Shown piece by piece: positions 10,218 to 19,456 of a DNA stretch of 64,000 bases (the first letter of the stretch is position 1; each line of letters opens with the position of its first letter). Below the pieces are notes generated by a model. The model was not told where the DNA came from. It saw only the letters and a list, made by a program, of their open reading frames with translations, and ran no database searches. Position numbers and translations under genes: made by a program. The stretch lies in NCBI GenBank assembly GCA_964019335.1, contig OZ025732.1, positions 1 through 64,000 on the forward strand, in the 5' to 3' direction. Source of the DNA: Diplonema japonicum. Its lineage: Eukaryota; Euglenozoa; Diplonemea; Diplonemida; Diplonemidae.

Positions 10218-10270
10218 TGGGTACGGCCTTAGCAAGTCGAAAAGGAAGTGGAATTTAAAAAAAAAAAAAA
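10118..10270 (+). repeat. Short poly(A)-tailed retroposon, T1 family
   Basis: The unit begins GCCAAACAACCAGCAAAGC, includes CAACCCACCTAGTGGGT (a small hairpin) and GGCCTTAGCAAGTCG, and ends in GAAGTGGAATTT plus poly(A). Copies or parts occur near 40911-41062, 41140-41235, 49165-49250, 53590-53717 and 61970-62055. It has no coding capacity and is probably a SINE or a LINE 3' tail mobilised by LINE-B. Confidence 0.75.
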
Positions 10271-10468
10271 GGTGATCAGCCACCAAGGTCACTGCAAATC
10301 GGGGAACTGCACAAGACGAAAGGAGCGAGCGAAGAAGGCAGGCGACCGGTAGACGATCGGCAACTGTCATCAGACGTGGGGCCATTACATACTAACACTC
10401 ACGCACCTTCCATGACAACCAACGCAGCACCTCCATCCTTCCGCCAGCCCCCCCAACCCAACTGACAC

Positions 10469-10589
10469 GATAGAGCACAGGCCCTCCACCTGTTGGCTAC
10501 AGGTGGACCGCATAAGGTGCGACACAGCCTGATGAGGACCACGTACCTAGGGGTCGTTGTAAGGGACGAAACCGGGTCTGTGCTCTATC
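10469..10589 (+). ncRNA. Predicted multi-branched RNA structure
   Basis: A 16-nt arm at 10469-10484 pairs with 10574-10589 (one G-U). Inside lie a 7-bp hairpin (CACCTGT with ACAGGTG), a 4-bp hairpin (CGCA with TGCG) and a possible GACC/GGTC stem. Single-stranded joins contain CTGATGA and CGAAACC. I cannot assign a family; the hammerhead reading is discussed under rejected items. The flanks 10271-10468 and 10590-10830 hold no gene; the right flank is AT-rich. Confidence 0.5.
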
Positions 10590-10830
10590 TAACCCGCACA
10601 CCATGAAAAACATAAGAACATAGTTCTTTCTTCTTTACGTTTCTTTCCATAGTTTCAAAAATAAGTTCCTGACAATCCGTTTTGGTTTTACCCCTTTGTT
10701 ATGTTTCGCTAATATTTTCCAAAAGGAACTTGCAACCCCAACCCCCCCCCTTTTTTTATTCAAACTGAATGCACTCCTTTAAATATAAAAAAATGTAAAA
10801 TAATAGTACAGGAATAAAAAATTAACGAAT

Positions 10831-11147
10831 ATTGATTCCATTGGTGATGGGTGCAAAAATCTAGAAACCATCGACTTGAATGCGATGACCAATCTTTCTT
10901 CTATTGGTGATTACTTCTTGTCAGGTTGCGATAATCTTGAAACCATCAACTTGAATGGGATGACCAATCTTTTTTCCATTGGTGATGGCTTCTTGTCATG
11001 GTGCAGAAAACTAGAAACATCAACTCGTCTGTTGGTGATGCCTTCTTGTCAGGTTGCGAAAAACTAGAAACCATCGTTTTGAGGCACTGATACTTTTAAC
11101 AGGCTTTTTAAGGCTAGTGTACCACCTGGGGTAAGTATACAGAAATA
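10831..11147 (+). pseudogene. Ubl-LRR family fragment A (repeats and cap only)
   Basis: About three 75-nt LRR units (SIGD-FLSGC pattern) are followed by the family's C-terminal cap (ETIVLRG) and the GTAAGTATACAG end. The ubiquitin-like domain and linker are absent. A deletion near 11017 and another near 11085 break the frame. It may act only as a recombination donor. Confidence 0.85.
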
Positions 11148-11319
11148 AATAAAAAAAAGTTTAGGGCATGCGGCTTTCGTCTCAGGGAGCTTGCATGTTA
11201 ATTTGAATTTTTTTTTTTGACCGAAGCCGCTGAAGGGAGATAGGGGCAGGTAGAAGAACAAGACAGGACGTCCCAGATCAGGGATTTCCTTTTACCTCTT
11301 TATTTTTTTCCCTCTGCAG

Positions 11320-12011
11320 TGGCACCTCCGATGAATGGTAGGAATGCACCAGTGCCCTGGTAAAAGGGTGGGGAGCCGCAGCGAATGTGAGATGTTGGTG
11401 AAGGTGTCCTTGATGGGTTTTTAGGGGTTATGGGCTGGGGGTTGCAGGTGGGTGGGTCGAGGCCAGGTTGGTTTGCCGATTGACATCCCACTGTGGGACC
11501 CGACCGATCTGTCTTCGTTTTTCCTTCTTTTTCGATTCAGTGTATTCTCTTCTTCCCCCCAGGGCTGTTTTCTTTTTAGTTTTTTTTTTTGTGGTTTTAT
11601 GTCTCTGTTTCTTTTTCACCTACTTTTATGAGTGTTATTATTTGTGGTCCTGTGAGTTTAACAAAACTGAAAAAAAAAGAGAAAAAAAGGGAAAAAATGG
11701 GGGGAATGCTGTGAGCGGAGAAGAACAAAAGTACTCGGGAAGCCCCAGCAAGGACGGCTTGCATATAACGAAACGCTGAAAGCAGCTGGGGACAAAGCGA
11801 GGGATGGATGACCACACGTAGTGCAACCTCAGGGGGGGCTCGGCGTGCAGGCCTCTTTGGATGACAGCGACCGATGACGATGAGGCCTCGGCCCCACCAC
11901 CCTGCCCTTCGGGCTGCACTGGGGCGTTTCTCAATTGCCTCTGGCAAACCTACTCAAAGCACTACTCCCTCACAGCACCCTTAGTTAACACTTAGCAAGT
12001 GACTTGCAGGC
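11320..12011 (+). repeat. Dispersed repeat R1, longest copy
   Basis: The unit starts right after a 3' splice-site-like TTTTTTTCCCTCTGCAG, with TGGCNCCTCCGATGAATGG, then CCTGGTAAAAGGGTGGGGAGC. A pyrimidine-rich middle follows, then GAGCGGAGAAGAACAAAAG..., and the end is AACACTTAGCAAGTGACTTG. Other copies, often internally deleted: 37852-37990, 38842-39243, about 42412-42590, 47868-48362, 52905-53439 and 60673-61167. No ORF is conserved. It could be a non-autonomous element or a repeated exon/UTR. Confidence 0.75.
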
Positions 12012-12040
12012 ATCATAGGTAGCATGAAGGCGTGCAAGGC

Positions 12041-13505
12041 AAGACCCATGGGCCAAAGAATGGGGTCTGAAGCTGTCCCGCAAAAAGACGTGCTACATGA
12101 GGACGGGCGGAAAGGCACTGTACTTCATGGACGGCACGCAAAAAACGGAAGTGAAATATGAGAAGAATCCCGTGTTCCTGGAGGTTCGACGAAGAAGTGA
12201 ACTTCAAGGCGCACGTTGAATATGTGATCACCCGACTTGAGGAAAGAATCAAGTGATGCTAGCGCTGGCAGGCACGGAGTGGGGGTGTATGGCGTCCGCC
12301 CTCAGGGCGCTGTGTCTGATGTATGCACTGCCAGTAGTGACATATGCGCTCGGGGTGTACGGACCAACGCTAAAAGGAAGAGATCAAGAACCTGCAATTG
12401 GTGCATAACGAAGCGGTCAGATGTATCACCGGATGCAAGCGTTCAACCCCCGTCGAAGTTCTGCTGAGGGTAGCCCGGCTCTGGCCAATCGAAGACATGA
12501 TAGGATATGAGACATCCACATGGTACGAACGGTTCCGGAGGATGGAAGGCACCAGCGGACACCAGGCAGCTCAAGGAGAACGAAAGGAGAGCGAGCATGG
12601 CTTCACGAGGCTCAAAAACGAGGAAAAAGCCTGAAGATGGAGCAACACCCGCGAGCGCCGCTGCACAGAAAGGGAGCCATCCCACCGTGGGAGTGGAACA
12701 GCTGGAGAGGCTGGTCATCGTGGCGAAGGGGTAAAGAGGCTGGAAGCGAAACAAAAAACAGCAGCCCTCGAAGTAGTCGCAAAGCTACCGAAAGCCGACA
12801 TCACTGTCTACACCGATGGGTCAGTCGAGGAAGGCAAGGGCGGAACGGGTGTTGTGATAGAAAGAACAGAGGGAGCGACGACCGGGATAAGCGCAGGCGT
12901 CGGCGACCTATGCGACAGCTTCCAAGCAGAGATGTGCGCAATCAACACAGCGCTTGCGAGGCTCGTGAAGGAGGACACGCAAGGGATGCAGATCAACCTG
13001 CTGACAGACTCTATGGCGTGTCTGCTGAAATTAAGACAAGGACCCGCAAGGCAACAAGAAGACATGGTGGTCGAGGCATGGCACAACATACACGCGCTGG
13101 CAACGAGAGGAAACCACCTCACGTGCTGCTTTATCCCAGGCCACTGCGGAATAGAAGGAAACGAGGAGGCAGACCAACTCGCCAGCGACAGCAGAGACAA
13201 AGAAACAACACAGAAGATAAGCATGGGTGTGGCAAAGAACCACCTAAGAAAAGCTGGGAAGCGGGAAATATTAGCAGGATTGAACAAGGAAAAGACATAC
13301 AATAAGTGGGCAGGTAGAACGGAAGCACCAAAGAAGATGGAAGGGCTGAACAGGAAGGAAGAAGTGCTGATCAACACCAGCTAAAGACTGGGCACCATGA
13401 CCTGCTGAAGGTGGGATACGCCGAGCAGCGAATTTGCGTGAAGTGCGGCCCCAACACGAAGCGAACCCTCCAACATCTCTTCCTAGACTGTCCGTCATCC
13501 AAAGC
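12041..13505 (+). pseudogene. LINE-B copy 2: RT C-terminus to CCHC, frameshifted
   Basis: DNA homology to LINE-B copies 1 and 3 begins after the YADD region and runs through the RT thumb, RNase H (YTDGSVEEGKGG, TDS, GHCGIEGNEEADQL) and the CCHC tail (CVKCGPNTKRTLQHLFLDC). At least four indels put these blocks in different frames (for example near 12235, 12390, 12640 and 12735), so no intact protein is made. It ends abruptly at 13505 against the minus-strand RT fragment. Confidence 0.85.
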
Positions 13506-13869
13506 AAACCCGGGTGTGCAGAACAAATTATTATCTATCCATGCAATATGACTTCCGGGGGTACCGTGAACCGCGGCAGATCCGAGCGCGAGGCAGACAT
13601 GCTGAGCCCCCTGCAGGGCAGCCCGATAGCCCATCGGCAGACAAATCATCCTCAGAAAGCAAGTCCCAGCCCCATGTCCGCCTTTGACCCTCAGCGAAAA
13701 AAAACGGCCTGACACGGGGGGGCAGTCCGAATTGGTAAAAAAAGGACTTGAAATCAAACTCTGCACAGAACTCGGTCCCCATCAGGGTTGAAATGATATT
13801 CTTGTAAGACGGCAAGCTAGTCCTGGAGGCAGTGGAAGCACGGGGAGGAGGCTCTCGCGGACGGTTCAA
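13506..13869 (-). pseudogene. RT fragment of a third retroelement class (W-I-D-N type)
   Basis: On the minus strand, two frames together give FDFKSFFYQFGL, RPFF, LPMGYRAA and HIAWIDNNLF. These match RT blocks A, B and C in order, with IDN in place of the usual xDD. The fragment at 18897-19199 shows the same signature. Asn at the second catalytic position is what I recall from kinetoplastid VIPER/DIRS-like elements, so I assign it there tentatively. A frameshift separates the parts. Confidence 0.55.
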
Positions 13870-14065
13870 CCAGACCCATGCACCGGAGACTCACCACATG
13901 TGGGCGTAACTTACGGTCCGGGTGTCCTCCTGTACTCCAAGTCCACGATACCCTCTCAAGGAAGGCCGGGTCCTACTTTGGGGAAGACCCCTCTCCTGAT
14001 CACCTACAACACACAGAGGAACAAACGCCCGGATCCCGAGGACGGTCCCACACGGCTCCTGAACA

Positions 14066-14518
14066 GGTATCATCTACCTCGTTGTCGACAAACACGGCGA
14101 ACCTGTGTACGCGGGGCAGACGTTTAACACTTTGCGTCGCCGTATGCAAGGCCATTGGAGCAGCGCTAATACGCACAGGGGGAGCGGTGAAAGCGACGAC
14201 ACCCGCTTCCACAAAGCCCTCAGGGATAACGGGTTCCCGCTCTACGCTTTCCCCATCGAGCTGATCAACCCCAGATTCTTCGACAACGCCAGCTCCTTCC
14301 CAGGGAGAACCAGTACATCAATAGGCTGGCCTGCTCCCTCAACATGCGGGGGAGGTTTGCCAAGACGCAGACTCGTCGCCGCCGCAACACGAAACGTAAG
14401 CCCAAGGCAGCACGTAAGCAACAGCAGCAGCAACAGCAACAACAACAACAGCGGCACCAACAGCAGGGGCGCTCGAATGCCCAACAGGCCCCCAGCCGCG
14501 ACACAAGCAGCAGTACGT
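14066..14518 (+). pseudogene. PLE-J copy 1 GIY-YIG endonuclease region
   Basis: One frame gives GIIYLVVDKHGEPVYAGQT, the GIY...YIG core with YAG in place of YIG, then RRRMQGHW carrying the likely catalytic Arg. After a frameshift near 14298 the next frame gives ENQYINRL with the likely catalytic Glu, followed by LNMRG. This order is diagnostic of the family. An Arg/Lys-rich stretch and a run of glutamines (CAG/CAA) follow, and then a second frame change into the RT. The domain would nick DNA to prime reverse transcription. Confidence 0.75.
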
Positions 14519-16007
14519 GGCTTTCAAAAACCTGTCCCCGGCTACCTACGACTTCCGGGACATGTACACCAACCTCGACCAAGAACGGCTGAAGGAGGGG
14601 GTTCGTACAGCAGTCCAAGAAGCGTTCGATTTTACCGGCAAGAACCTCACCCGTGGCAAGGACGAGAGCTCTTTCACGGACGCCGACGGGGACGACGTCT
14701 ACACCCCGGAACGGATTCAAAAGCTCCTGGACCTCGTCGTTGACAACGCATATGTCGTGCAGGGCGGCCGTGCTGTTCGTCAAGTAAAAGGCATCCCCAT
14801 GGGCGGGAATGCCTCCCCCGACCTGGCGAACCTGTTCTGCTACGCCGTGGAGGCCGCGTACATCGACAAACTCCTTGCCGAAGAGGACTGGGAGACCTTG
14901 AAGCGCTTCTGCAACGCGTATCGCTACATCGACGACTTCCTGTTGTGGAGCACTGCGCCACCTCCAGAGGATCTCTACGGCATGGCATACGTAAAGACCT
15001 CATCCGACCCGTGCGACGTCCCCTTTATCGGGATCCGCATCCGGATAGAGCGCCACGAGCAGCCTAAGTACAACTACATTAGGCTCAGCATAAACGACAA
15101 GGCCCAGAACTGGCGCTTCCGGCCTACTCGTTTCACCCACGGGCACACCGTGGCCCCCACCACCCAGGGTCCAGGCATCTTCAAAGGCATGGTCATCCGT
15201 GCCTGCGCCCTGACCAACAACATCGCGGACCTCAGACGGGAGATCTACCTGCTTTTGGACCGCGGTCACGACAGGGGTGGCCTGCGGAAGGCGTACAACG
15301 CCTTCCTCATCGAGCGCGTGGACCGGCTCTTTGCCTCGGAGAGAAAGCACCTGCGGGCCTTTTTCTCTAAGGTCCTTCAACAATACAAGGCCAAAGACCC
15401 GGTTGTTTCCTGGCTGCCGGAGCAAACGTACGTAGGTCCCAAGAAACCTCGTTCATCGCCCCCCTCGGACAACCCCTCGGCCGGTTCCTCAGGCGACTCC
15501 ACGGACGGCCCCTCAGGCAAGCCCTTGGGTAGTACCTCAGGCAGCTCCTCGGATAGCTTCAGGTTTAGCTGGACCGGCACTACCCCGAGCAGCCTCCGTG
15601 GTCTCACCATCCGATGCCGCGGATCAGGTGTTTGCGCCCCCCATCAACCTGCACAACAAAAGTGGGGAGGGTCGTTGGGGCCTGGAATGCGGTTGGGCCG
15701 TCATAAACTGGTTGGCAGAGTATGCCGGGGTGGATCGCATCCCCTTCTCTACAATGCAAGAGATTCAGAAGATGTACCACGGCTTCGCACGAAGCGTCAA
15801 CCCTTCCGACAATGCAGAAGCGCCCGATCCTCTTGGCAACTTCTCCCGCTCAACCATGTCACGCGCCTGCCTCATGGTAGTCGGAGCAAAACTGGTAACT
15901 TTCAGCGCGGGCATGAAAGCCCCTTGTCTGATCATCGGTCCCCTGAAACGCAGTCGCAGCGGCCACTGGATTATCGCTCTCCTTACAAACGGACGGTACG
16001 TCGTTAA
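14517..16007 (+). pseudogene. PLE-J copy 1 reverse transcriptase
   Basis: The recognisable RT spans about residues 1-340: YDFRDMYTNLD (motif A), KGIPMGGNASPDLANLF (motif B), YRYIDDFLLW (catalytic motif C) and a thumb-like region (YIRLSINDKAQNWRF, RLFASERKHLRAFF). The style of motifs A to C fits Penelope-like RTs rather than LINE RTs. A Ser/Gly/Asp-rich linker starts near residue 315. A 2-nt deletion relative to the 56.8-kb copy lies between about 15545 and 15590, so residues after about 355 here are out of frame and the true protein continues in the frame of the next entry. Confidence 0.8.
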
Positions 16008-18399
16008 AGACACCGACAAAAAGTTAAGAACCCAGCGTGTCCAACAGCTTTGCACGACCTACTGCGAGCACAACATCCTCTGCATCACAGACAAGACGTG
16101 GGCCGAGACAGCCCCGGGCAGGAAACACATTACACGTGTTCTTGACCCCGAGGCAGAGCGCCGCGAGTTAGAGCCGGTCGTCACCCCGGCGGCACCGCAG
16201 GCAAGCTACTCGAATCCAGAAACGGCTGAGGGTGCTGTCAACACCCCGGATGACCGCACCCTCCTTATCTACGTCGCCAAGGCCGCAGCCGTAGCTGCAC
16301 ATGCCACACGCGTCAGACGGTCTGACACGACAGCCGCCGCTCCAGCTATGACTACACACACCGCTCACATCGAGCGTCCCGTCGCCATAACCTTCGTGAC
16401 CCTAGTTGCCGCTGTGGCCGCCCGGGCTGTGCACACCGGATGCTCTGTCGCCACCACATCTGCGGCGAGCCAGACAGACTTAGTTGGAACGATCCCACTT
16501 TTCCCGAAGGTCGCAAGTTTGCGGAAGTCTGCGCCACAGATAGCAGTCGCAGCCTGTCAGACGGACCCAACCGCAACACCTGTGCTGTTCTCGTCTTCCG
16601 TAGCCCTCCAGACATCCCCTCTTAGTAGCAAGCTGTCCCCAATATACGCGGAATTGAGGACGCCCATGGCCGCGCCGATCAAGCTTTTCACGAAGTCGGC
16701 AGAACTACAGACACCCGTTTCACTAGAGGTCAGGCTATTCACAAGGTCCATGGAACTGAGGACGCCTGCGACCTCGGCCAGGCCGGTTTCGGAGGATACA
16801 GAACCGCGATCGCTTGCAGCTTCTACACCCCGCGTGACTCTGCTGAGGCGGACGAATGCTGGGCCGCAGTTGACACCGTGCCAGCCGCTATCAACGAGCG
16901 TGGCACCCTCTGAGCTCGCGGTCTGCACCGGGCACGGGATTGACACACCGATGCCGTCTGGCATGGGACACGTGACACTCCAACCGGTTATCAGCACCCA
17001 GAGGGAATCGACGTCGGCTGCGGAGCCATCTCTAGTCCGAGTCGAGGCGACGACGCCCGATTCGGCAGGGGGCCCCCTGGGCATCCACCAGACGATTGGA
17101 GCCCTAGTGACGGTCCCTGGGGCCGCCCAGCTTACGGTATGCACCCAGTCCGCCCATCAGGACATCGGGCTCGGGATTGATACGCCGATGCCTCCCGGCA
17201 TGGGACACGCGACACTCCAACCGGCGGTCGGCGTCCAAACACTGACCCTGGAGGCGCCCGTTGCCCGAACCGAGGGATTTGCCCCCCTTGACCCTCCTCA
17301 AACAAGCGGGGCCCCAGAGGTGATCGACCTCACGCAGGACTCCCCGGACAAACCCTCGCGTAAGAAGAAGCACGACGGCACTGCATACGAGCACGAAAGC
17401 CGTCGTGGTAAGAGTTCTACATCCACCGACGACGAAGGGCTTCTCATCCTGCGCGAACAGTCCCAGGGCCTTGACCAGGATGCCCTCGACCGAAGGCTCC
17501 TCCAGAGACGGATGGACCGCTACCTCAGTCTCTTGGTCTACTTCCGACAGCGACCGGAGCTCTTGGACGAACACCAGAGACGGATCCTGGCGGTCGGGTC
17601 CCTCCCGAAGCACCTGGACACCCCTCCACATCAACTGCTGCTCGAGGCTCGTGACGCGGTCAGAACTGACCAACAAGTAACTGTCGCCAACCAAGAGCAA
17701 CTACTTGTGACTGCGCACAACGCACTGCCTGAGTCCGAGCGTCTCCGGCTGTCTCACGAGTGGCACTCGGGACTGAACACCCCGGTGCAGCAACATTGGT
17801 GGTCGGAGTTCTTCGCCCGAGGTGGATGGAAGCACCCGCTCTTTGGCTCCGAGACCCCAGGAGGCGATAAAGCTAGACCTTCGGGGAAGACCCCTCTCCT
17901 GATCACCTACAACGCACAGAGGAACAAACGCCCGGAGCCCGAGGACGGTCCCACACTCCCCGCGGCCAAGCGAGATCTCGCCGCGACGCGGCCGAACACC
18001 AGGATCACTGGGCTCGTCGCCCTTCGGAGGCTCACCAAGGATGCAGGCGTCGACGGCCCTGAGGACCTGGATGAGCTTCGGTATCTGGGCTTTCTTTCCA
18101 GGGGCGAGGCCACTTTTGACCCCAATTGCATGTCCGGGGCGTGCACTCACTTCTTGGGTGAGGCCCCCCTGGTCGCGGTCCCCCTCGACACACGGGTTGT
18201 GATCCCGTGCCTGCTGGTCTGTCACGGTTCGACGTGGCACTACGCATCCCGCCAGGAACAAGGCTTTCTGCTGCAAACCCAAGGGTTCGGGGACAAGTCC
18301 TACTCGACCGTGGCAGCCCTGCTCGCTGACTTTGTAGGGGCCGGGACCCTCTATTACAACGAGTCGCAGTGGTCGACTGTCCTGCATTCCTACAACTAG
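15598..18399 (+). CDS. PLE-J copy 1 Josephin-like protease and C-terminal region
   Basis: The ORF is 933 codons from a GTG that is really mid-protein. Residues about 20-180 resemble Josephin (ataxin-3-type deubiquitinase): LECGWAVINWL with Cys31, NFSRSTMSRACLMVVGA, then GHWIIALL with His123 and Asp138 at His+15, the position of the third catalytic residue in ataxin-3. The usual upstream Gln is Arg here. Residues 200-560 are low-complexity with DTPMP-GMGHATLQP repeats. VIDLT at 575-579 followed by QDSPDKPSRKKK is a SUMO-interacting-type motif next to a basic patch. A helical region (610-730) and an unknown domain with C/W-rich blocks complete it. It ends in TAG. Confidence 0.75.
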   Translation: MVSPSDAADQVFAPPINLHNKSGEGRWGLECGWAVINWLAEYAGVDRIPFSTMQEIQKMYHGFARSVNPSDNAEAPDPLGNFSRSTMSRACLMVVGAKLVTFSAGMKAPCLIIGPLKRSRSGHWIIALLTNGRYVVKDTDKKLRTQRVQQLCTTYCEHNILCITDKTWAETAPGRKHITRVLDPEAERRELEPVVTPAAPQASYSNPETAEGAVNTPDDRTLLIYVAKAAAVAAHATRVRRSDTTAAAPAMTTHTAHIERPVAITFVTLVAAVAARAVHTGCSVATTSAASQTDLVGTIPLFPKVASLRKSAPQIAVAACQTDPTATPVLFSSSVALQTSPLSSKLSPIYAELRTPMAAPIKLFTKSAELQTPVSLEVRLFTRSMELRTPATSARPVSEDTEPRSLAASTPRVTLLRRTNAGPQLTPCQPLSTSVAPSELAVCTGHGIDTPMPSGMGHVTLQPVISTQRESTSAAEPSLVRVEATTPDSAGGPLGIHQTIGALVTVPGAAQLTVCTQSAHQDIGLGIDTPMPPGMGHATLQPAVGVQTLTLEAPVARTEGFAPLDPPQTSGAPEVIDLTQDSPDKPSRKKKHDGTAYEHESRRGKSSTSTDDEGLLILREQSQGLDQDALDRRLLQRRMDRYLSLLVYFRQRPELLDEHQRRILAVGSLPKHLDTPPHQLLLEARDAVRTDQQVTVANQEQLLVTAHNALPESERLRLSHEWHSGLNTPVQQHWWSEFFARGGWKHPLFGSETPGGDKARPSGKTPLLITYNAQRNKRPEPEDGPTLPAAKRDLAATRPNTRITGLVALRRLTKDAGVDGPEDLDELRYLGFLSRGEATFDPNCMSGACTHFLGEAPLVAVPLDTRVVIPCLLVCHGSTWHYASRQEQGFLLQTQGFGDKSYSTVAALLADFVGAGTLYYNESQWSTVLHSYN

Positions 18400-18896
18400 G
18401 AACAATCGGAAACAACCCTACACAATGTAGGAGTGCCGGCCCGGCGTGCTACGAGGGCGATAGGCGATGCAAGGTTTCACAGACCTCGCACCCTATTATT
18501 TAGTTTCCACCCTTTCCATTTTCTTTCCAATTTTAAACTTGTTATTACCCTTTCTGCTTTTTCCTTTTCCTACATGTTTTCGGTCCCGGGTATGACGTTA
18601 AACTGCGTCCGCCGACGCGTCTGAACCAGCACTTCCTGGCGACCAGGCCGTCTTTTCTCTTTTCCTTCTTCACTTCGTTCCGTTATTTTCATCATTCTTT
18701 CCGGCGATAGACTGATACGGGCCATGGAAGCAACCTCTGCTTAATTCCTGGTATGTGGGAGGCTCCTCTTGAGGATGTCAGTCACCTTTTTCCCTTTATA
18801 TTCGACTCTCTGTTTTCGCATGCAGTATTTATTCTTTTCCACCCCTTTTTATCTATTTCTCCGCTTCTCTATTCTAACTTAAAATCATTTCAGGTA
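18400..18896 (+). other. PLE-J 3' UTR with conserved RNA structures
   Basis: Two structured parts are shared by all tails (18.4, 25.2, 44.4, 47.2 and 60.0 kb). First, a hairpin CCTAC-(ACAAT)-GTAGG is followed by GAGTGCCGGCCCGGCGTGC and a second stem-loop. Second, ACTGA (18710) pairs with TCAGT (18780), enclosing AAGCA-ACCTC-TGCTT and further small stems. A pyrimidine-rich stretch with splice-acceptor-like TATGCAG and TTTCAG ends follows. Function may be RT recognition or processing. Confidence 0.65.
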
Positions 18897-19199
18897 CCTC
18901 CGGCACAGAGCTTCGAACCTGAGCGAAGCCTCCTTCAACGTATCCAGGTCCTTGTCAATGAGCACGATGTTGTCCAGCCAGACGACAGCCAGGACGGATG
19001 AATTTCTCACAGACTCGTTAGCTACACATCTGGCGACGGCTTGACCCAGCTGCGGTGCGGCTCGGTATCCTATTGCAAGCCTCTGCAAGATATTCCCATC
19101 CGCTCTGAACGAGAAGAAAGGCCGCGATTCCCTGTGCAGCTCAAACTGGAAAAACCATGATTTGAAATCGTGCTCGATGAAGTAGGCTCCTCGGAACAT
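18897..19199 (-). pseudogene. RT fragment, same class as at 13.5 kb
   Basis: The minus strand encodes EHDFKSWFFQFELH, RPFFSFRADG, LAIGYRAAP and VVWLDNIVLI, the RT A-B-C blocks with LDN at the catalytic site. It then reads into a helical segment and is cut off by the end of PLE-J copy 1. Probably a DIRS/VIPER-like element remnant. The next minus-strand ORF (19457-19798) lies upstream in its transcription direction and may be part of the same element. Confidence 0.55.
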
Positions 19200-19456
19200 G
19201 TCTCGACTATCTCACGATAGGAGGGGAAGTTACATGGCGGCAAGGGTAAGTGGCTCAGACTCTTGTTCAGGCCTGTGCAGGCGAGGATGAAGCGCAGCTA
19301 TCCAGGCTTTCGCTTCTTAACGCAAAATGCGCTATGAAAAAATGAACCGGCTCTGCTCCTCGGGGCTTTCACAGCGATGCCGACCAAGTGTCCTCGCGGC
19401 CTCCTCCAGCAGAGACAAGCCGTAGCATGTAACTGTGCAGCGTCGGAAGTAGATCC

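Larger units (their letters stand above)
13878..18896 (+). mobile_element. Penelope-like element PLE-J copy 1 (longest, frameshifted)
   Basis: The order is a misplaced 75-nt piece of the C-terminal ORF (13978-14052, matching 17882-17956), GIY-YIG nuclease (14066-14420), Gln-rich linker, RT (14540-15530), Ser/Gly linker, Josephin-like domain, a long disordered region with a SIM-like motif, an unknown C-terminal domain, and a 497-nt 3' UTR. N-terminal GIY-YIG is the permuted order of the Naiad/Chlamys-type PLE clade. The 3' end at CATTTCAG (18896) agrees with the end fixed by a target-site duplication at 25708. At least three indels break the frame. Confidence 0.8.

Noticed and set aside
10529-10578. 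Hammerhead ribozyme (CTGATGA...CGAAACCGGGTC)
   Set aside because: The stem I candidate CACA/TGTG leaves two extra bases before CTGATGA and stem II does not pair beyond one base pair, so I only report a structured RNA.
15598-16140. Ulp1/C48-type protease instead of Josephin-like
   Set aside because: Ulp1 has the order His-Asp-Cys with a Gln before Cys; here Cys comes first and no Cys motif follows the His block.
3514-19199. Kinetoplastid origin (ingi-like 2A LINE, VIPER-like RT)
   Set aside because: Short GT-AG cis-introns and the absence of polycistronic gene layout argue against it; the elements alone are not diagnostic.
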